Part shown: positions 25,772-34,953 of the stretch, piece after piece
Position numbering within the stretch: the stretch's first letter is position 1
Layout of the letters: each line of letters begins with the position of its first letter
Assembly: GCA_029243545.1 (NCBI GenBank)
Contig: JAQWRV010000013.1
Span: forward strand, 169,219-233,218
DNA: 64,000 nt
From: Rhodospirillaceae bacterium
GTDB taxonomy: Bacteria > Pseudomonadota > Alphaproteobacteria > Rhodospirillales > Rhodospirillaceae
Direction: 5' to 3'
Notes under the pieces: model-generated
What the model saw: only the letters and a program-made list of their open reading frames with translations
Databases searched by the model: none
Told to the model about the DNA's origin: nothing
Made by a program: the position numbers and the translations under genes

Positions 25772-28234
25772 ATGGGATGGGGTAAAGCAATTTTCAGGGG
25801 TACAAAATCGTTGGCCGACCGGTTGAAAGTCGCCATTGTCGGGTCGGGCCCGGCGGGTCTGAGTGCAAGTGCGCATGCCGCATCATTGCGGTTGCCTCAT
25901 GTCCTGCTTGAACGCACCGACCACGCCTCTGACACCATATACAAGTACCAAAAAGGCAAGTTTGTTATGGCAACGCCAGACATTCTTCCGTTGCGGTCCG
26001 ATTTGTCGTTCAGAGCCGGGAAGCGCGAAAAAATCCTGGATGATTGGGACGAAGGGCTCGCCTCCTGTGGCGGTAGGATTCGCTACAACGCGGACGTCAC
26101 GCGGATAGCTAAGGAGGGCGATACTTTTCACTTGACCCTCGCCGGCGGCGATACCCTTAAGGCCGAAAATGTTGTTATGGCCATCGGCCTGCAGGGCAAC
26201 ATTAACAAGCTGCGCTGTGATGGAGCCGAGTTACCAATCGTCCAATACCAATTAGATGACCCAAATGAATATGAAGCGGAAACCATTGTGGTGATCGGCG
26301 CGGGCGACGCCGCTATTGAGAACGCCGTAGCGCTATCCAAACAAAACGCCGTTATTATCGTTAACCGCCGCGCCGAATTTGCGCGTGCCAAGCAAGGCAA
26401 TCTTTCGCTCATCCACAGCGCAATCGATAAAGGAGACATTCAGTGCTACTACGAGTCATCTCCACTTCTTGTTGACGCCAGCGGCATTACTTTAGAGACA
26501 GCCGACGGCGAAGCTCACGTTTCATGCGACCGCATCATCGCGCGCCTTGGCGCCTCCCCGCCACGCAAGTTTGTTGAAGCCTGTGGAATTGAATTTCCGA
26601 GCGACGATCGTGCCGCCTTACCTGAAGTCAGCCCGCGGTATGAATCAAATATACCGGGTCTTTATATTATTGGCGCACTCGGTGGGTACCCTTTGATCAA
26701 GCAGGCGATGAACCAAGGTTACGAGGTCATCGAGTACATCGCTGGCAATGACATAGCCCCCGCTGATGAGCCATTGCTTGTAGATAAATTTGCAGCGATG
26801 GGCGAGGTAAATGTAAACGAAGTGCTGCAGGCAATTCGTAAAACGATCCCTGTGTTTGCGTCTCTGAATACGCTTCTACTGCGCGAGGCCATGCTGGATA
26901 GCCAGGTTCACGACTTTAAAGAAGGCCAGACGATTTTTAAACGCAACGATTATTCCGACACATTCTTTACGATCTTTGTCGGTCAGGTGGGCATTCAAAT
27001 TAGCGCTGAAGACCCTTCAATGGTGGTTACGCTACGCGAAGGAGAGTTCTTCGGTGAGATGGGCCTCATTTCCGGCCGCCGCCGCTCGGCAACTGTCGTC
27101 GCCGCAACCGATTGCGTTGTGTTTGAAACACCACGGCGCACCATGCTTAAACTCATTCAGTCCGTCGAGAGCGTAAAGCGTACGCTCGATAAAACTTCTA
27201 TCCTGCGGCAAATACAGACGTACTTAACGCCCGGCGTTCCTGCACAAGACCTAGAGGAGCTGGTCGAATCAGCTGAAATTCAGAATTTTAAAGCGGGTGA
27301 AACCATTTTTGAGCAAGGCGACATCGGCAACCATATGCATCTCATTCGGTCCGGTTCGTGCACCGTATCCATGAAAATTGGCGGGCGCGACGTGGTGCTG
27401 AGTTACGTTCCGTCAGGCAACTATATCGGCGAAATGGCGTTGCTGTCTGAAATGCCGCGATCTGCCACGGTGCGAGCCGCCCACAACACAGAAACCATAT
27501 GTTTGTCTGGCGAAGCCTTTAGCGCCGTGCTGAACAATAATGCAACTGTACGCGATAACATCGAAGCAAAATTCCGGGAACGCATCAAACAGAACGAGCA
27601 GATGGAAGGGCGTCCTGAAGCTGGTAATGTCATTCAGTTTCTCATCGAGCAAGGCGTTGGTGAGGGCACCGACGTCCTGCTTATTAATGAAGCACTCTGC
27701 ATTCATTGCGATAACTGTGAAAAGGCCTGCGCTGAAACGCACGATGGACTATCCCGCTTAGACCGCGAAGCAGGGCCGTCGTTTGCCTCCATACATGTAC
27801 CAACATCCTGCCGACACTGCGAACATCCGCACTGCATGTCTGACTGTCCTCCTGATGCAATTCACCGTGCGCCGGACGGCGAAGTCTTTATCGATGATAG
27901 TTGTATTGGGTGCGGCAATTGCGAGAGCAATTGCCCATACAAAGTCATTCAAATGGCATCACCACCGGAATCGAAGTTTGATTTATTCGGCTGGCTACTG
28001 TTCGGCCGCGGCCCAGGGCCCGGAGAAGAGGTCGCATACGAGGCAGAGGTAAAGAGGAATAGCCGATTCAACGGTTCGGATAGCGCTCAAGGAGGGGTCA
28101 TTAAAAAAGCCGTTAAATGCGACATGTGCAAAGAACTCGTTGGCGGCGCATCTTGTGTGCGAGCCTGCCCGACCGGAGCTGCTGCACGCGTCAGCCCCGA
28201 AGAGTTTATGACCTTAGCGACCTTGAGCCGATAG
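25772..28234 (+). CDS. Flavoprotein fused to two cNMP domains and four 4Fe-4S clusters
   Basis: An 820-residue three-part protein with no leader, so cytoplasmic. Residues about 1-330 form a thioredoxin-reductase/YpdA-like flavin domain: GSGPAG near 24-29, a second Rossmann motif GAGDAA near 176-181, and GLYIIGALGG near 296-305. No redox CxxC is present in that domain. Two cyclic-nucleotide-binding domains follow (about 372-470 and 498-590), each with the phosphate-binding cassette (FGEMGLISGRRRSATV; IGEMALLSEMPRSATV). The C-terminal third is a HybA/NrfC/PsrB-type ferredoxin module with four cysteine sets, near 643-653, 680-692, 711-721 and 783-799. Start: ATG at 25772, or possibly TTG at 25742. 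First gene of the operon; it would deliver electrons to the next-gene membrane protein under cAMP or cGMP control. Confidence 0.85.
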   Translation: MGWGKAIFRGTKSLADRLKVAIVGSGPAGLSASAHAASLRLPHVLLERTDHASDTIYKYQKGKFVMATPDILPLRSDLSFRAGKREKILDDWDEGLASCGGRIRYNADVTRIAKEGDTFHLTLAGGDTLKAENVVMAIGLQGNINKLRCDGAELPIVQYQLDDPNEYEAETIVVIGAGDAAIENAVALSKQNAVIIVNRRAEFARAKQGNLSLIHSAIDKGDIQCYYESSPLLVDASGITLETADGEAHVSCDRIIARLGASPPRKFVEACGIEFPSDDRAALPEVSPRYESNIPGLYIIGALGGYPLIKQAMNQGYEVIEYIAGNDIAPADEPLLVDKFAAMGEVNVNEVLQAIRKTIPVFASLNTLLLREAMLDSQVHDFKEGQTIFKRNDYSDTFFTIFVGQVGIQISAEDPSMVVTLREGEFFGEMGLISGRRRSATVVAATDCVVFETPRRTMLKLIQSVESVKRTLDKTSILRQIQTYLTPGVPAQDLEELVESAEIQNFKAGETIFEQGDIGNHMHLIRSGSCTVSMKIGGRDVVLSYVPSGNYIGEMALLSEMPRSATVRAAHNTETICLSGEAFSAVLNNNATVRDNIEAKFRERIKQNEQMEGRPEAGNVIQFLIEQGVGEGTDVLLINEALCIHCDNCEKACAETHDGLSRLDREAGPSFASIHVPTSCRHCEHPHCMSDCPPDAIHRAPDGEVFIDDSCIGCGNCESNCPYKVIQMASPPESKFDLFGWLLFGRGPGPGEEVAYEAEVKRNSRFNGSDSAQGGVIKKAVKCDMCKELVGGASCVRACPTGAAARVSPEEFMTLATLSR

Positions 28235-28246
28235 GACGCGCAGGAC

Positions 28247-29068
28247 ATGCATGAGTCTCTCCTCATATATAGGAACATGCGCTATCTAAAGTGGTCTCTA
28301 GCTTTGGTAGCCATCGCATGCGGCCTATACATTTTTCACACACCTATCGAAGAACCCAATGGCGGCACCTGGCTCGGCTATACGCTAGGAACCATAGCGG
28401 CTGGTATCATGTTTTGGCTGTCCTGGTATGGTGCTCGCAAGCGGTCTTATGGAGGTGCAACTGGCCGTTTAGAAGATTGGGCCTCTGCGCATGTATACCT
28501 CGGCCTGGCTTTGGTTTTTATTTCGACCTTGCACAGCGGCTTTCAGTACGGGTTAAACATCCACACGCTCTTATACGTGTTAATGATGATCGTTGTCATA
28601 AGCGGCGTCTTTGGCCTCTATTTTTACATGCGGTTCCCGCGTCTGTTGGCCGAGAACCGTCGCGGATTAACCACCGACATGATGCTCAATCAAATCGCGG
28701 ATCTAGACCGCGATCTGCGCAAGCATGCCCTATCCTTGGGCGATGAGTCCGCTCATATTGTACTAAATGCTGTTCAAAATACCCGCATCGGCGGAAATAT
28801 AAGCCGTCAATTGTCAGGAAAGGATGTCGACTGTCCAACCAGCGCAGCGCGGCGATTTGTCGAACAGTTTGAAGGTGGGCATGACGAGAGCACGCGCCGA
28901 CAATTGGTCACGCGCCTGACTAAGAAAGAAGATCTTCTAGGCAGAGTACGCAAGGATATCAAACTCAGGTGTCTTTTGCAGATTTGGCTATTTGTTCACG
29001 TTCCCTTCACTTTTGCCACCCTAGCGGCCCTAATCGCGCACGTTATTGTCGTGTTTTATTACTGGTAG
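28247..29068 (+). CDS. Putative di-heme b-type membrane cytochrome
   Basis: A 273-residue protein with hydrophobic helices at about 14-30, 43-61, 82-98, 106-126 and 245-270. Histidines lie at 82 and 96 in helix 3 and at 251 and 265 in helix 5, giving two His-X13-His pairs. This is the geometry of cytochrome b, in which two hemes are stacked across the membrane and each is held by both helices. A long loop (about 130-240) is charged and soluble. No CxxCH is present. The gene starts 12 bp after the flavoprotein stop and ends 6 bp before the FHA-cytochrome, so it is central to the operon. It probably links cytoplasmic FeS clusters (or quinol) to periplasmic hemes. Confidence 0.7.
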   Translation: MHESLLIYRNMRYLKWSLALVAIACGLYIFHTPIEEPNGGTWLGYTLGTIAAGIMFWLSWYGARKRSYGGATGRLEDWASAHVYLGLALVFISTLHSGFQYGLNIHTLLYVLMMIVVISGVFGLYFYMRFPRLLAENRRGLTTDMMLNQIADLDRDLRKHALSLGDESAHIVLNAVQNTRIGGNISRQLSGKDVDCPTSAARRFVEQFEGGHDESTRRQLVTRLTKKEDLLGRVRKDIKLRCLLQIWLFVHVPFTFATLAALIAHVIVVFYYW

Positions 29069-29074
29069 GAACGC

Positions 29075-30838
29075 ATGAAGGTTTTTGCCAAATACGTCAC
29101 ACGAAAGAGCCGGGGCGGTATAGCGCAGCGGGATGACTTGTTTGATTGTCAAGCCATACGTATTGGCCGCGGCACCTCGTGCGAAGTTGAACTCTCCGAT
29201 CCTCGTATTCTTCTCGAGCAGGCCCGGATAACTGTTCGGTCTGGAGACATTTATATAGAAGCTCTCTCCGGCGGGTCCGTTGCGGTCAACGGCACGCTCG
29301 TACAGACGGCTAAGGTCGTCGAATTGGACGTTCTCGAAATAGGGCCATTCCAGGTCATTATTGAGCCGCGAGAGAATGACAGTGATGTAACGCTGTCGAT
29401 CGAGCTTTTAAATCCCTTAGGCGATGAACTCGACAACATTAAAGCCAACGCCGTGATGAATATTGGCATTGTCGGCACATCAAAGCGCATGTGGTCGTGG
29501 ACACTGTTCGCAGTTGTTATTACCGCCTTGCTAATCTGGCCTATGGCCGTCTCATTGTTTACGCCACCGCCAGCCATAAACCTGCAATCAGGAATTACTT
29601 ACGATATCGAGCCCATGCCGACTTCGGTGTGGACCAGCGGTGGAATTTCTTCAGCACACAAGTTTTTCGGCGAAAGCTGCGAAGCGTGTCACGAGCGGCC
29701 GTTTGTTCCCGTGCAAGATTCATCTTGCACCACGTGCCATCAGACTATTGAACACCACGCCGATCCTATTCGGTTTACATCTGCTTCCTTTGAAGACTTC
29801 ACGTGCCAGAATTGCCATAAGGAACATCAGGGTGACGAGTCCATAGCCCGCAATGACCAAGGATTCTGTGTGGATTGCCACGGTTCGCTCAGAGATAAAG
29901 AGCCGGGCTCGACCTTGCGGAACGTTAGTGACTTTGGAACCGACCATCCAGACCTATACCCAAGCGTTGTCGTTAACGCTTCGCTGCACTCAATTTCCCG
30001 CGCCGTGTCCATGAGCAGCATACCAGGGCCCCGTGAATCGTCTGGTTTGTCTTTCCCCCATGCTGATCACCTTCGGGATGCCGGTGTTCGCCATCCGCGT
30101 CTCGGTATCATTCAACTCGACTGCCGGTCATGCCACGTTCCAGATGAAGGCGGTGTGTCCATGCTACCGATATCGTTCGAACGCCATTGCCATCAATGCC
30201 ATAAATTAACTTTTGATACGCAACTTCCAGGCCGGGAAATGCTGCACGAAGAACCGGAAGAATTATTTCAGCAGATTTCGGATATTTATGATTCAGCCGC
30301 GCTAAGGGGTGGATATACAGAACCAGAAGCCCCGCCGGTTATTCGCCGCCGCCCTGGCACACCTCTTTCGGAAGAAGACCGCCGGGTCGCAAGGGATTGG
30401 GCTGAGGAAAAAACAGGGGCCATCTTAAACGGCCGCTTTGGACGCGGTCAGTGCGAAGAATGTCACACCATATTCAATGATGCACAGGTCGGGGTTTGGA
30501 TCGTAGAGCCAGTACAGATTACCGAGCAGTGGTTCCCAAAATCTGTGTTTGACCACGCCAGCCACAGCGACGTCGGTTGCACGACGTGCCATGACGTAAA
30601 TAATTCAACGAACTCTACAGACGTGCTGATGCCCAAAATTGAGACATGCCAGGCCTGCCACGGCGGCGAAGGTGCATCTGACCGCGTGCCGTCCACATGC
30701 ATCACTTGTCATCAATTCCACAACGATGACCTGGGGCCTATGAAAGCGACGCAAGAAGAAGCAGCGGCAACACTTCATAGAGGGCTCACTGTTATTCAGC
30801 CAAATTCATTACCAAAGCTAGCAGAGGTAATTGAATGA
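29075..30838 (+). CDS. FHA-domain, single-TM, decaheme c-type cytochrome
   Basis: A 587-residue protein. The N-terminal FHA-like domain (about 20-100) has IGRGTSCEVELSDPRI and a VNGT turn, but the usual Ser and His that hold phosphothreonine are replaced (LLEQARI instead of Ser-x-x-His-Ala). A membrane helix at about 139-161 then places the C-terminal part in the periplasm. That part carries ten CxxCH heme-binding motifs (CEACH, CTTCH, CQNCH, CVDCH, CRSCH, CHQCH, CEECH, CTTCH, CQACH, CITCH). FHA at the N-terminus of a multiheme cytochrome would let cytoplasmic proteins hold or sense the electron carrier. Its start lies 6 bp after the stop of the b-type gene; its stop overlaps the next start (ATGA). 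Confidence 0.88.
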   Translation: MKVFAKYVTRKSRGGIAQRDDLFDCQAIRIGRGTSCEVELSDPRILLEQARITVRSGDIYIEALSGGSVAVNGTLVQTAKVVELDVLEIGPFQVIIEPRENDSDVTLSIELLNPLGDELDNIKANAVMNIGIVGTSKRMWSWTLFAVVITALLIWPMAVSLFTPPPAINLQSGITYDIEPMPTSVWTSGGISSAHKFFGESCEACHERPFVPVQDSSCTTCHQTIEHHADPIRFTSASFEDFTCQNCHKEHQGDESIARNDQGFCVDCHGSLRDKEPGSTLRNVSDFGTDHPDLYPSVVVNASLHSISRAVSMSSIPGPRESSGLSFPHADHLRDAGVRHPRLGIIQLDCRSCHVPDEGGVSMLPISFERHCHQCHKLTFDTQLPGREMLHEEPEELFQQISDIYDSAALRGGYTEPEAPPVIRRRPGTPLSEEDRRVARDWAEEKTGAILNGRFGRGQCEECHTIFNDAQVGVWIVEPVQITEQWFPKSVFDHASHSDVGCTTCHDVNNSTNSTDVLMPKIETCQACHGGEGASDRVPSTCITCHQFHNDDLGPMKATQEEAAATLHRGLTVIQPNSLPKLAEVIE

Positions 30839-31254
30839 CCGCGCGGTTTTTCTTTGTGCAATTGGTCGCGCTCCTTTGGGGTGGGTCCGCTTGGGCAGAA
30901 AAGCCGACCCTTTCAGAGGCGGGAACGCTGTTGGGCAGAGTTCACGTTTCCGAACTTTCTACAAGTCTACGGCTAACGGTCGACCTATCTGGCGACGTAC
31001 CACAAAACACATATGTCACAGCCCGGTTTCAAAACAACCGGCCGCAACAACGCATATCCGGTGGTGACTGGCAAGTTTGGAATGAACAATCTGATAGCTT
31101 GGTAGATAATGAATTCCTATCCAATGAAGATGGCACATTAACCTTTGATCTTGTAGCACAAGACCTGACGCAGAATTTTCTTCCTATCATTTTTACGGTG
31201 TCATATCGGACAGAAAATGGCTTTAAGTCAGGCTACTTGGTCATCGACCCATGA
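30835..31254 (+). CDS. Small exported protein of the redox operon
   Basis: A 139-residue protein with a Sec signal peptide (FFFVQLVALLWGGSAWA). The mature part is beta-strand rich (LRLTVDLSGDVPQNTYVTAR; LPIIFTVSYRTENGFKSGYL) with no cysteines of note, suggesting a periplasmic beta-sandwich. The gene overlaps both the preceding and following genes by the sequence ATGA, evidence of translational coupling. Not a family that I recognise; perhaps an assembly factor or a periplasmic subunit of the cytochrome/barrel complex. Confidence 0.75.
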   Translation: MTARFFFVQLVALLWGGSAWAEKPTLSEAGTLLGRVHVSELSTSLRLTVDLSGDVPQNTYVTARFQNNRPQQRISGGDWQVWNEQSDSLVDNEFLSNEDGTLTFDLVAQDLTQNFLPIIFTVSYRTENGFKSGYLVIDP

Positions 31255-33125
31255 GGCGATGCATAGCCAATATTATTGGGGCGACCGTTTCATTTTTCTG
31301 GGCCACCGGTGTGTCCGGGCAGTCATTGACGGTAGCAGACGTTGACCAAATTGTATCTCAGGCTGTGGCTGAAGCCCGCGCACAAGTCGCCGACGATGCC
31401 GTCATCGCTGTTGTTGACCGTGTGGGCAATGTGCTGGCTGTTTACGCCATAGACCCGAACAATATTCCTGACGTGACAATTACATCGGGACGCGGCATTC
31501 CAGCGGGCAACGGTTTGGAAGGCCTGACTTTGCCTATCACACCCTTGGCCACAATTTCAAAAGCCGTGACCGGAGCCTATCTTTCATCATCCGGGAACGC
31601 TTTCACGTCGCGAACCGCCAGTCAGATTATACAGGAAAACTTTAACCCGGGAGAATTTGGTCAGCCGAGCGGACCTTTGTTTGGTGTGCAGTTCAGTCAA
31701 TTGCCCTGTTCAGATTTAACGCGGTTTGGTGAAGTCTTGGGCGGCGGTCCTAGACGGTCTCCGCTCGGACTTTCGGCCGACCCCGGCGGACTCCCGCTTT
31801 ATAAAAATGGTGAAGTCGTAGGTGGCATCGGCGTGCTGGCTGACGGTGTGTATGGACTCGATCTATCAGTTGCTGACTTCGACCGGGATTTAGACGAACT
31901 CATTGCCGTCGCTGGGCAGCAAGGCTATGAGCCGCCAGAGAACATCAAAGGGCATCGTATTGCGGTGGAAGGAAAGTTATTTCGGTACACCGATGTAGAC
32001 GCCCGGTTTTTAAGCACATCCGGGTCTGCTGCAACGATCAATCAAGACAGTTACATTGCCGTTCCCGGCTATACCCCGGCCGGGCGGCGGGCGGGGCAAC
32101 AATACGGCGCTGAAGCGTCTGGTATTACACCGGACAGCGGAATCGATGTTCCGGGTCTTGATGCGTTTGTCTTAAGTGATGGATTTGGCAACAACCGCTA
32201 CGCCCCACGGGATGGTGTGGCACCAGCACCCGCCGCAGGTGGCATAACCCAAGACGAAGCCCGCACTATTATCATGGAGGCGCTAGGTGTCGCCTTCCGG
32301 GCACGGGCACAAATCCGCCGCCCACTTGGTAGCCACGCACAGGTGACGGTCTCTATCGTCGACGCAGAAGCCAACATTCTGGCCATAGCCCGCACACCCG
32401 ATGCGCCCATCTTTGGCACTGATGTCTCACTGCAGAAAGCACGGACAGCCGCCTTTGCGTCACGCCCGACGACCGCTGACGAGTTACGGAGTGTTGATGC
32501 TATTGAGCTCATTCCCGGCGTACTCACCATTCCTGCGCTGGGTACTTATGCTGACGCGGTGCAAGCGTTTATCGGGCCGACCGCACTGGCCGACGGAATA
32601 GCTTTTGCAGACCGCTCGGGCGGCAACCTCTCCCGGCCATTTTACCCTGACGGCATCAATGGCAACACCAACGGCCCGTTATCAAAACCGTTTGAAGTTT
32701 GGAGTCCGTTTAATACGGGTTTTCAATTAGACCTCGTGCTGTTCGACATCGTTGCCCGCTTTGATGGCAGCCCACCGCCGCCACAAGGCTGCACGGGTCT
32801 TCCGCAATCCGCCGCCGCCCCTGGCCCCATGCCGACACGGTTGGCCAATGGCCTGCAAATCTTTCCCGGCAGCGTTCCAATTTTTCGCGGTGATCAACTC
32901 ATCGGGGGAATTGGCGTGTCCGGTGATGGGATCGATCAAGATGACATGATTTCATTTCTCGGCTTGCACAATGCTGGTGAAATTCTAAACACCGGCATCG
33001 GCAATGCGCCGCCAGAGCTTCGCGCTGACACATTAGAAGTAAGTGGCGTAAACCTGCGCTTCGTCAACTGTCCCTTCTCGCCCTTCCTTGATTCGCGAGA
33101 GCAAGCTGTATGCGGGGGCAAATGA
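31251..33125 (+). CDS. Tandem HbpS/GlcG-like (DUF336) exported protein
   Basis: A 624-residue protein with a Sec-type leader (IGATVSFFWATGVSG) and two divergent HbpS/GlcG-like domains (about 25-250 and 330-600). Each begins with a helix and IAVVDRVGNVLAVY or VSIVDAEANILAIA, then a conserved KARTAAF-type helix in domain 2 (LQKARTAAFASRP). Both end with the GGIGVSGDG/GGIGVLADG turn. HbpS-type proteins bind heme or small ligands. A tandem, exported form next to multiheme cytochromes may deliver, store or sense heme. Overlap ATGA at both ends indicates tight coupling. Confidence 0.8.
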   Translation: MRRCIANIIGATVSFFWATGVSGQSLTVADVDQIVSQAVAEARAQVADDAVIAVVDRVGNVLAVYAIDPNNIPDVTITSGRGIPAGNGLEGLTLPITPLATISKAVTGAYLSSSGNAFTSRTASQIIQENFNPGEFGQPSGPLFGVQFSQLPCSDLTRFGEVLGGGPRRSPLGLSADPGGLPLYKNGEVVGGIGVLADGVYGLDLSVADFDRDLDELIAVAGQQGYEPPENIKGHRIAVEGKLFRYTDVDARFLSTSGSAATINQDSYIAVPGYTPAGRRAGQQYGAEASGITPDSGIDVPGLDAFVLSDGFGNNRYAPRDGVAPAPAAGGITQDEARTIIMEALGVAFRARAQIRRPLGSHAQVTVSIVDAEANILAIARTPDAPIFGTDVSLQKARTAAFASRPTTADELRSVDAIELIPGVLTIPALGTYADAVQAFIGPTALADGIAFADRSGGNLSRPFYPDGINGNTNGPLSKPFEVWSPFNTGFQLDLVLFDIVARFDGSPPPPQGCTGLPQSAAAPGPMPTRLANGLQIFPGSVPIFRGDQLIGGIGVSGDGIDQDDMISFLGLHNAGEILNTGIGNAPPELRADTLEVSGVNLRFVNCPFSPFLDSREQAVCGGK

Positions 33126-34945
33126 TGATGCGCGCTTTAATATTTGCTGCCCTGCTGGCCCTTGGATTCATGGCCATTGGGACAAACGCGCAGGTAATCG
33201 TGCCCCACAGCGACCCGGTAAAACCGCTGGAACAAATTGCCGAAGAGTTAAGCCAAGAGCTGGCGCAAGATCGGCAGCGCCCAGGCCAGGGAGACGGCCG
33301 CCGCCCGCTGCCTGAGATTGACCCCACCGCAGTGCCGCCACCCGTGCGCAGCCTGCCCCGGGAAACTATACCCATACCTGACCGGTGGCGACTGATCGAA
33401 GCGATTGGGGTCAATGAGCATTGGTGGGATCCGTACAATCAAAACACGCTCAAAGCCGACCGGCCGCTGTTTGATGATTGGTTCATCAATATAAACGTCA
33501 TTTCCGATACGGTTTTCGAGCCGCGTGGCATCCCCACGCCGGTCGGACCGCAGGGTGGGGCACGCCCTGGATCGATTGATCTATTTGGTCAGAGCGATCA
33601 AACGGTCTTCAATCAGAACCTGATCACCGCAGTCTCTTTCATCAAAGGTGACACGGCGTTCAAGCCGCCCGACTGGGAAATCCGGGTCACGCCGGTACTC
33701 AGTTACAATAACGTCTGGGCTAATGAAAATCGCGCGCTTCGCATAAATCCAGCGCAGGGCGAAACCCGGGAAGGCGCCCACGTCGCGCTGCAGGAAGCGT
33801 TTGTGGATTACCATATCCGCAATGTGTCGGATCGATTTGACTTTGATTCTATTCGTGTCGGCATTCAGCCGGTCACTTTAGATTTTCGGGGCTTTCTCTT
33901 TCAGGACCAGCAATTGGGTATCCGCCTATTCGGCACCCGCAAAAACAACCTCTGGCAGTACAATGTCGGTTGGTTCAAGCGCATGGAGAAAGACACCAAC
34001 TCTGGCCTGAACGATAGCGGCAAAAGCATTCGCGACGATGATGTGTTCTTCGCGAACCTATACCGACAGGACTGGCCGGTGCGCGGCTACACGGTGCAGG
34101 GCATCGTCGCCCATAACCGCAACCGCGAAGGCAACGATGGATTGTTCTTTAATAAGAACGGATTCTTAGAACGCCCGGCTTCGCTCGCAACAGAACGCGG
34201 CTTCAACTACGGCGTCACCTATTTTGGTTTTAACGGCGACGGCCACTTTGGACGCTTCAACCTGACTCATGCGGCATATCTCGCGCTCGGCAACATCTCA
34301 GCCAATCCCTTCACGTCATTCTTTGAAGAAGAGAAAGCCAGTATCGAAGCTGGATTCATTGCCATCGAGCCGTCCATGGATTTCGATTGGATTCGCGTGC
34401 GCGCCCAAGGGCTCTATGCAACTGGCGATAAAGATCCGTTCGACAACAAAGCGCAGGGTTTTGATGCCATTTTCGAGAACCCCCAGTTCGCCGGTGCCGA
34501 CACCAGCTATTGGATTCGCCAGCCGGTGCCCTTGATCGGCGGCGGCGGCGTGGTCCTGTCAGGCCGCAACGGGCTCTTGAATTCCCTCAGATCTTCCAAG
34601 GAACAGGGCCAGTCCAACTTTCTAAACCCTGGCACGGTGTTATACGGGCTTGGTGCAGACTTTGACGTTCTCCCAGAGCTTCGTGTGTTTGCTAACATCA
34701 ACCACATCAGTTTTGCGCAAAGGCCGATTGTAGAAACGGCGCGCAATCAGCCCCTGGCCTCTAAGTCCATTGGCTGGGATACTTCCGTGTCTATTTTATA
34801 CCGGCCAACTTTCATTCAGAATGTGGTTCTTAGGGCTAGTGGCGCTATGTTGTCAGGCAGCGGCGCCTTTGGCGAACTGTTCGCCACCGAGCGCAAGGGT
34901 GATAACTTCTACTCCGTCCTGTTCAACTTAATCCTGACCTATTGA
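33122..34945 (+). CDS. Outer-membrane beta-barrel protein
   Basis: A 607-residue protein with a signal peptide (ALIFAALLALGFMAIGTNAQ) and a series of alternating amphipathic strands that ends in an aromatic residue (YSVLFNLILTY), as for outer-membrane barrels. A proline-rich linker follows the leader. The start at 33122 is chosen because its ATG overlaps the previous stop (ATGA) like the other operon genes; an ATG at 33110 is also in frame. Size and position next to a decaheme protein recall porin-cytochrome conduits, but I cannot assign it to the MtrB/PioB family by motif. It may be a general porin. Confidence 0.8.
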   Translation: MMMRALIFAALLALGFMAIGTNAQVIVPHSDPVKPLEQIAEELSQELAQDRQRPGQGDGRRPLPEIDPTAVPPPVRSLPRETIPIPDRWRLIEAIGVNEHWWDPYNQNTLKADRPLFDDWFININVISDTVFEPRGIPTPVGPQGGARPGSIDLFGQSDQTVFNQNLITAVSFIKGDTAFKPPDWEIRVTPVLSYNNVWANENRALRINPAQGETREGAHVALQEAFVDYHIRNVSDRFDFDSIRVGIQPVTLDFRGFLFQDQQLGIRLFGTRKNNLWQYNVGWFKRMEKDTNSGLNDSGKSIRDDDVFFANLYRQDWPVRGYTVQGIVAHNRNREGNDGLFFNKNGFLERPASLATERGFNYGVTYFGFNGDGHFGRFNLTHAAYLALGNISANPFTSFFEEEKASIEAGFIAIEPSMDFDWIRVRAQGLYATGDKDPFDNKAQGFDAIFENPQFAGADTSYWIRQPVPLIGGGGVVLSGRNGLLNSLRSSKEQGQSNFLNPGTVLYGLGADFDVLPELRVFANINHISFAQRPIVETARNQPLASKSIGWDTSVSILYRPTFIQNVVLRASGAMLSGSGAFGELFATERKGDNFYSVLFNLILTY

Positions 34946-34953
34946 GGGTGTTT

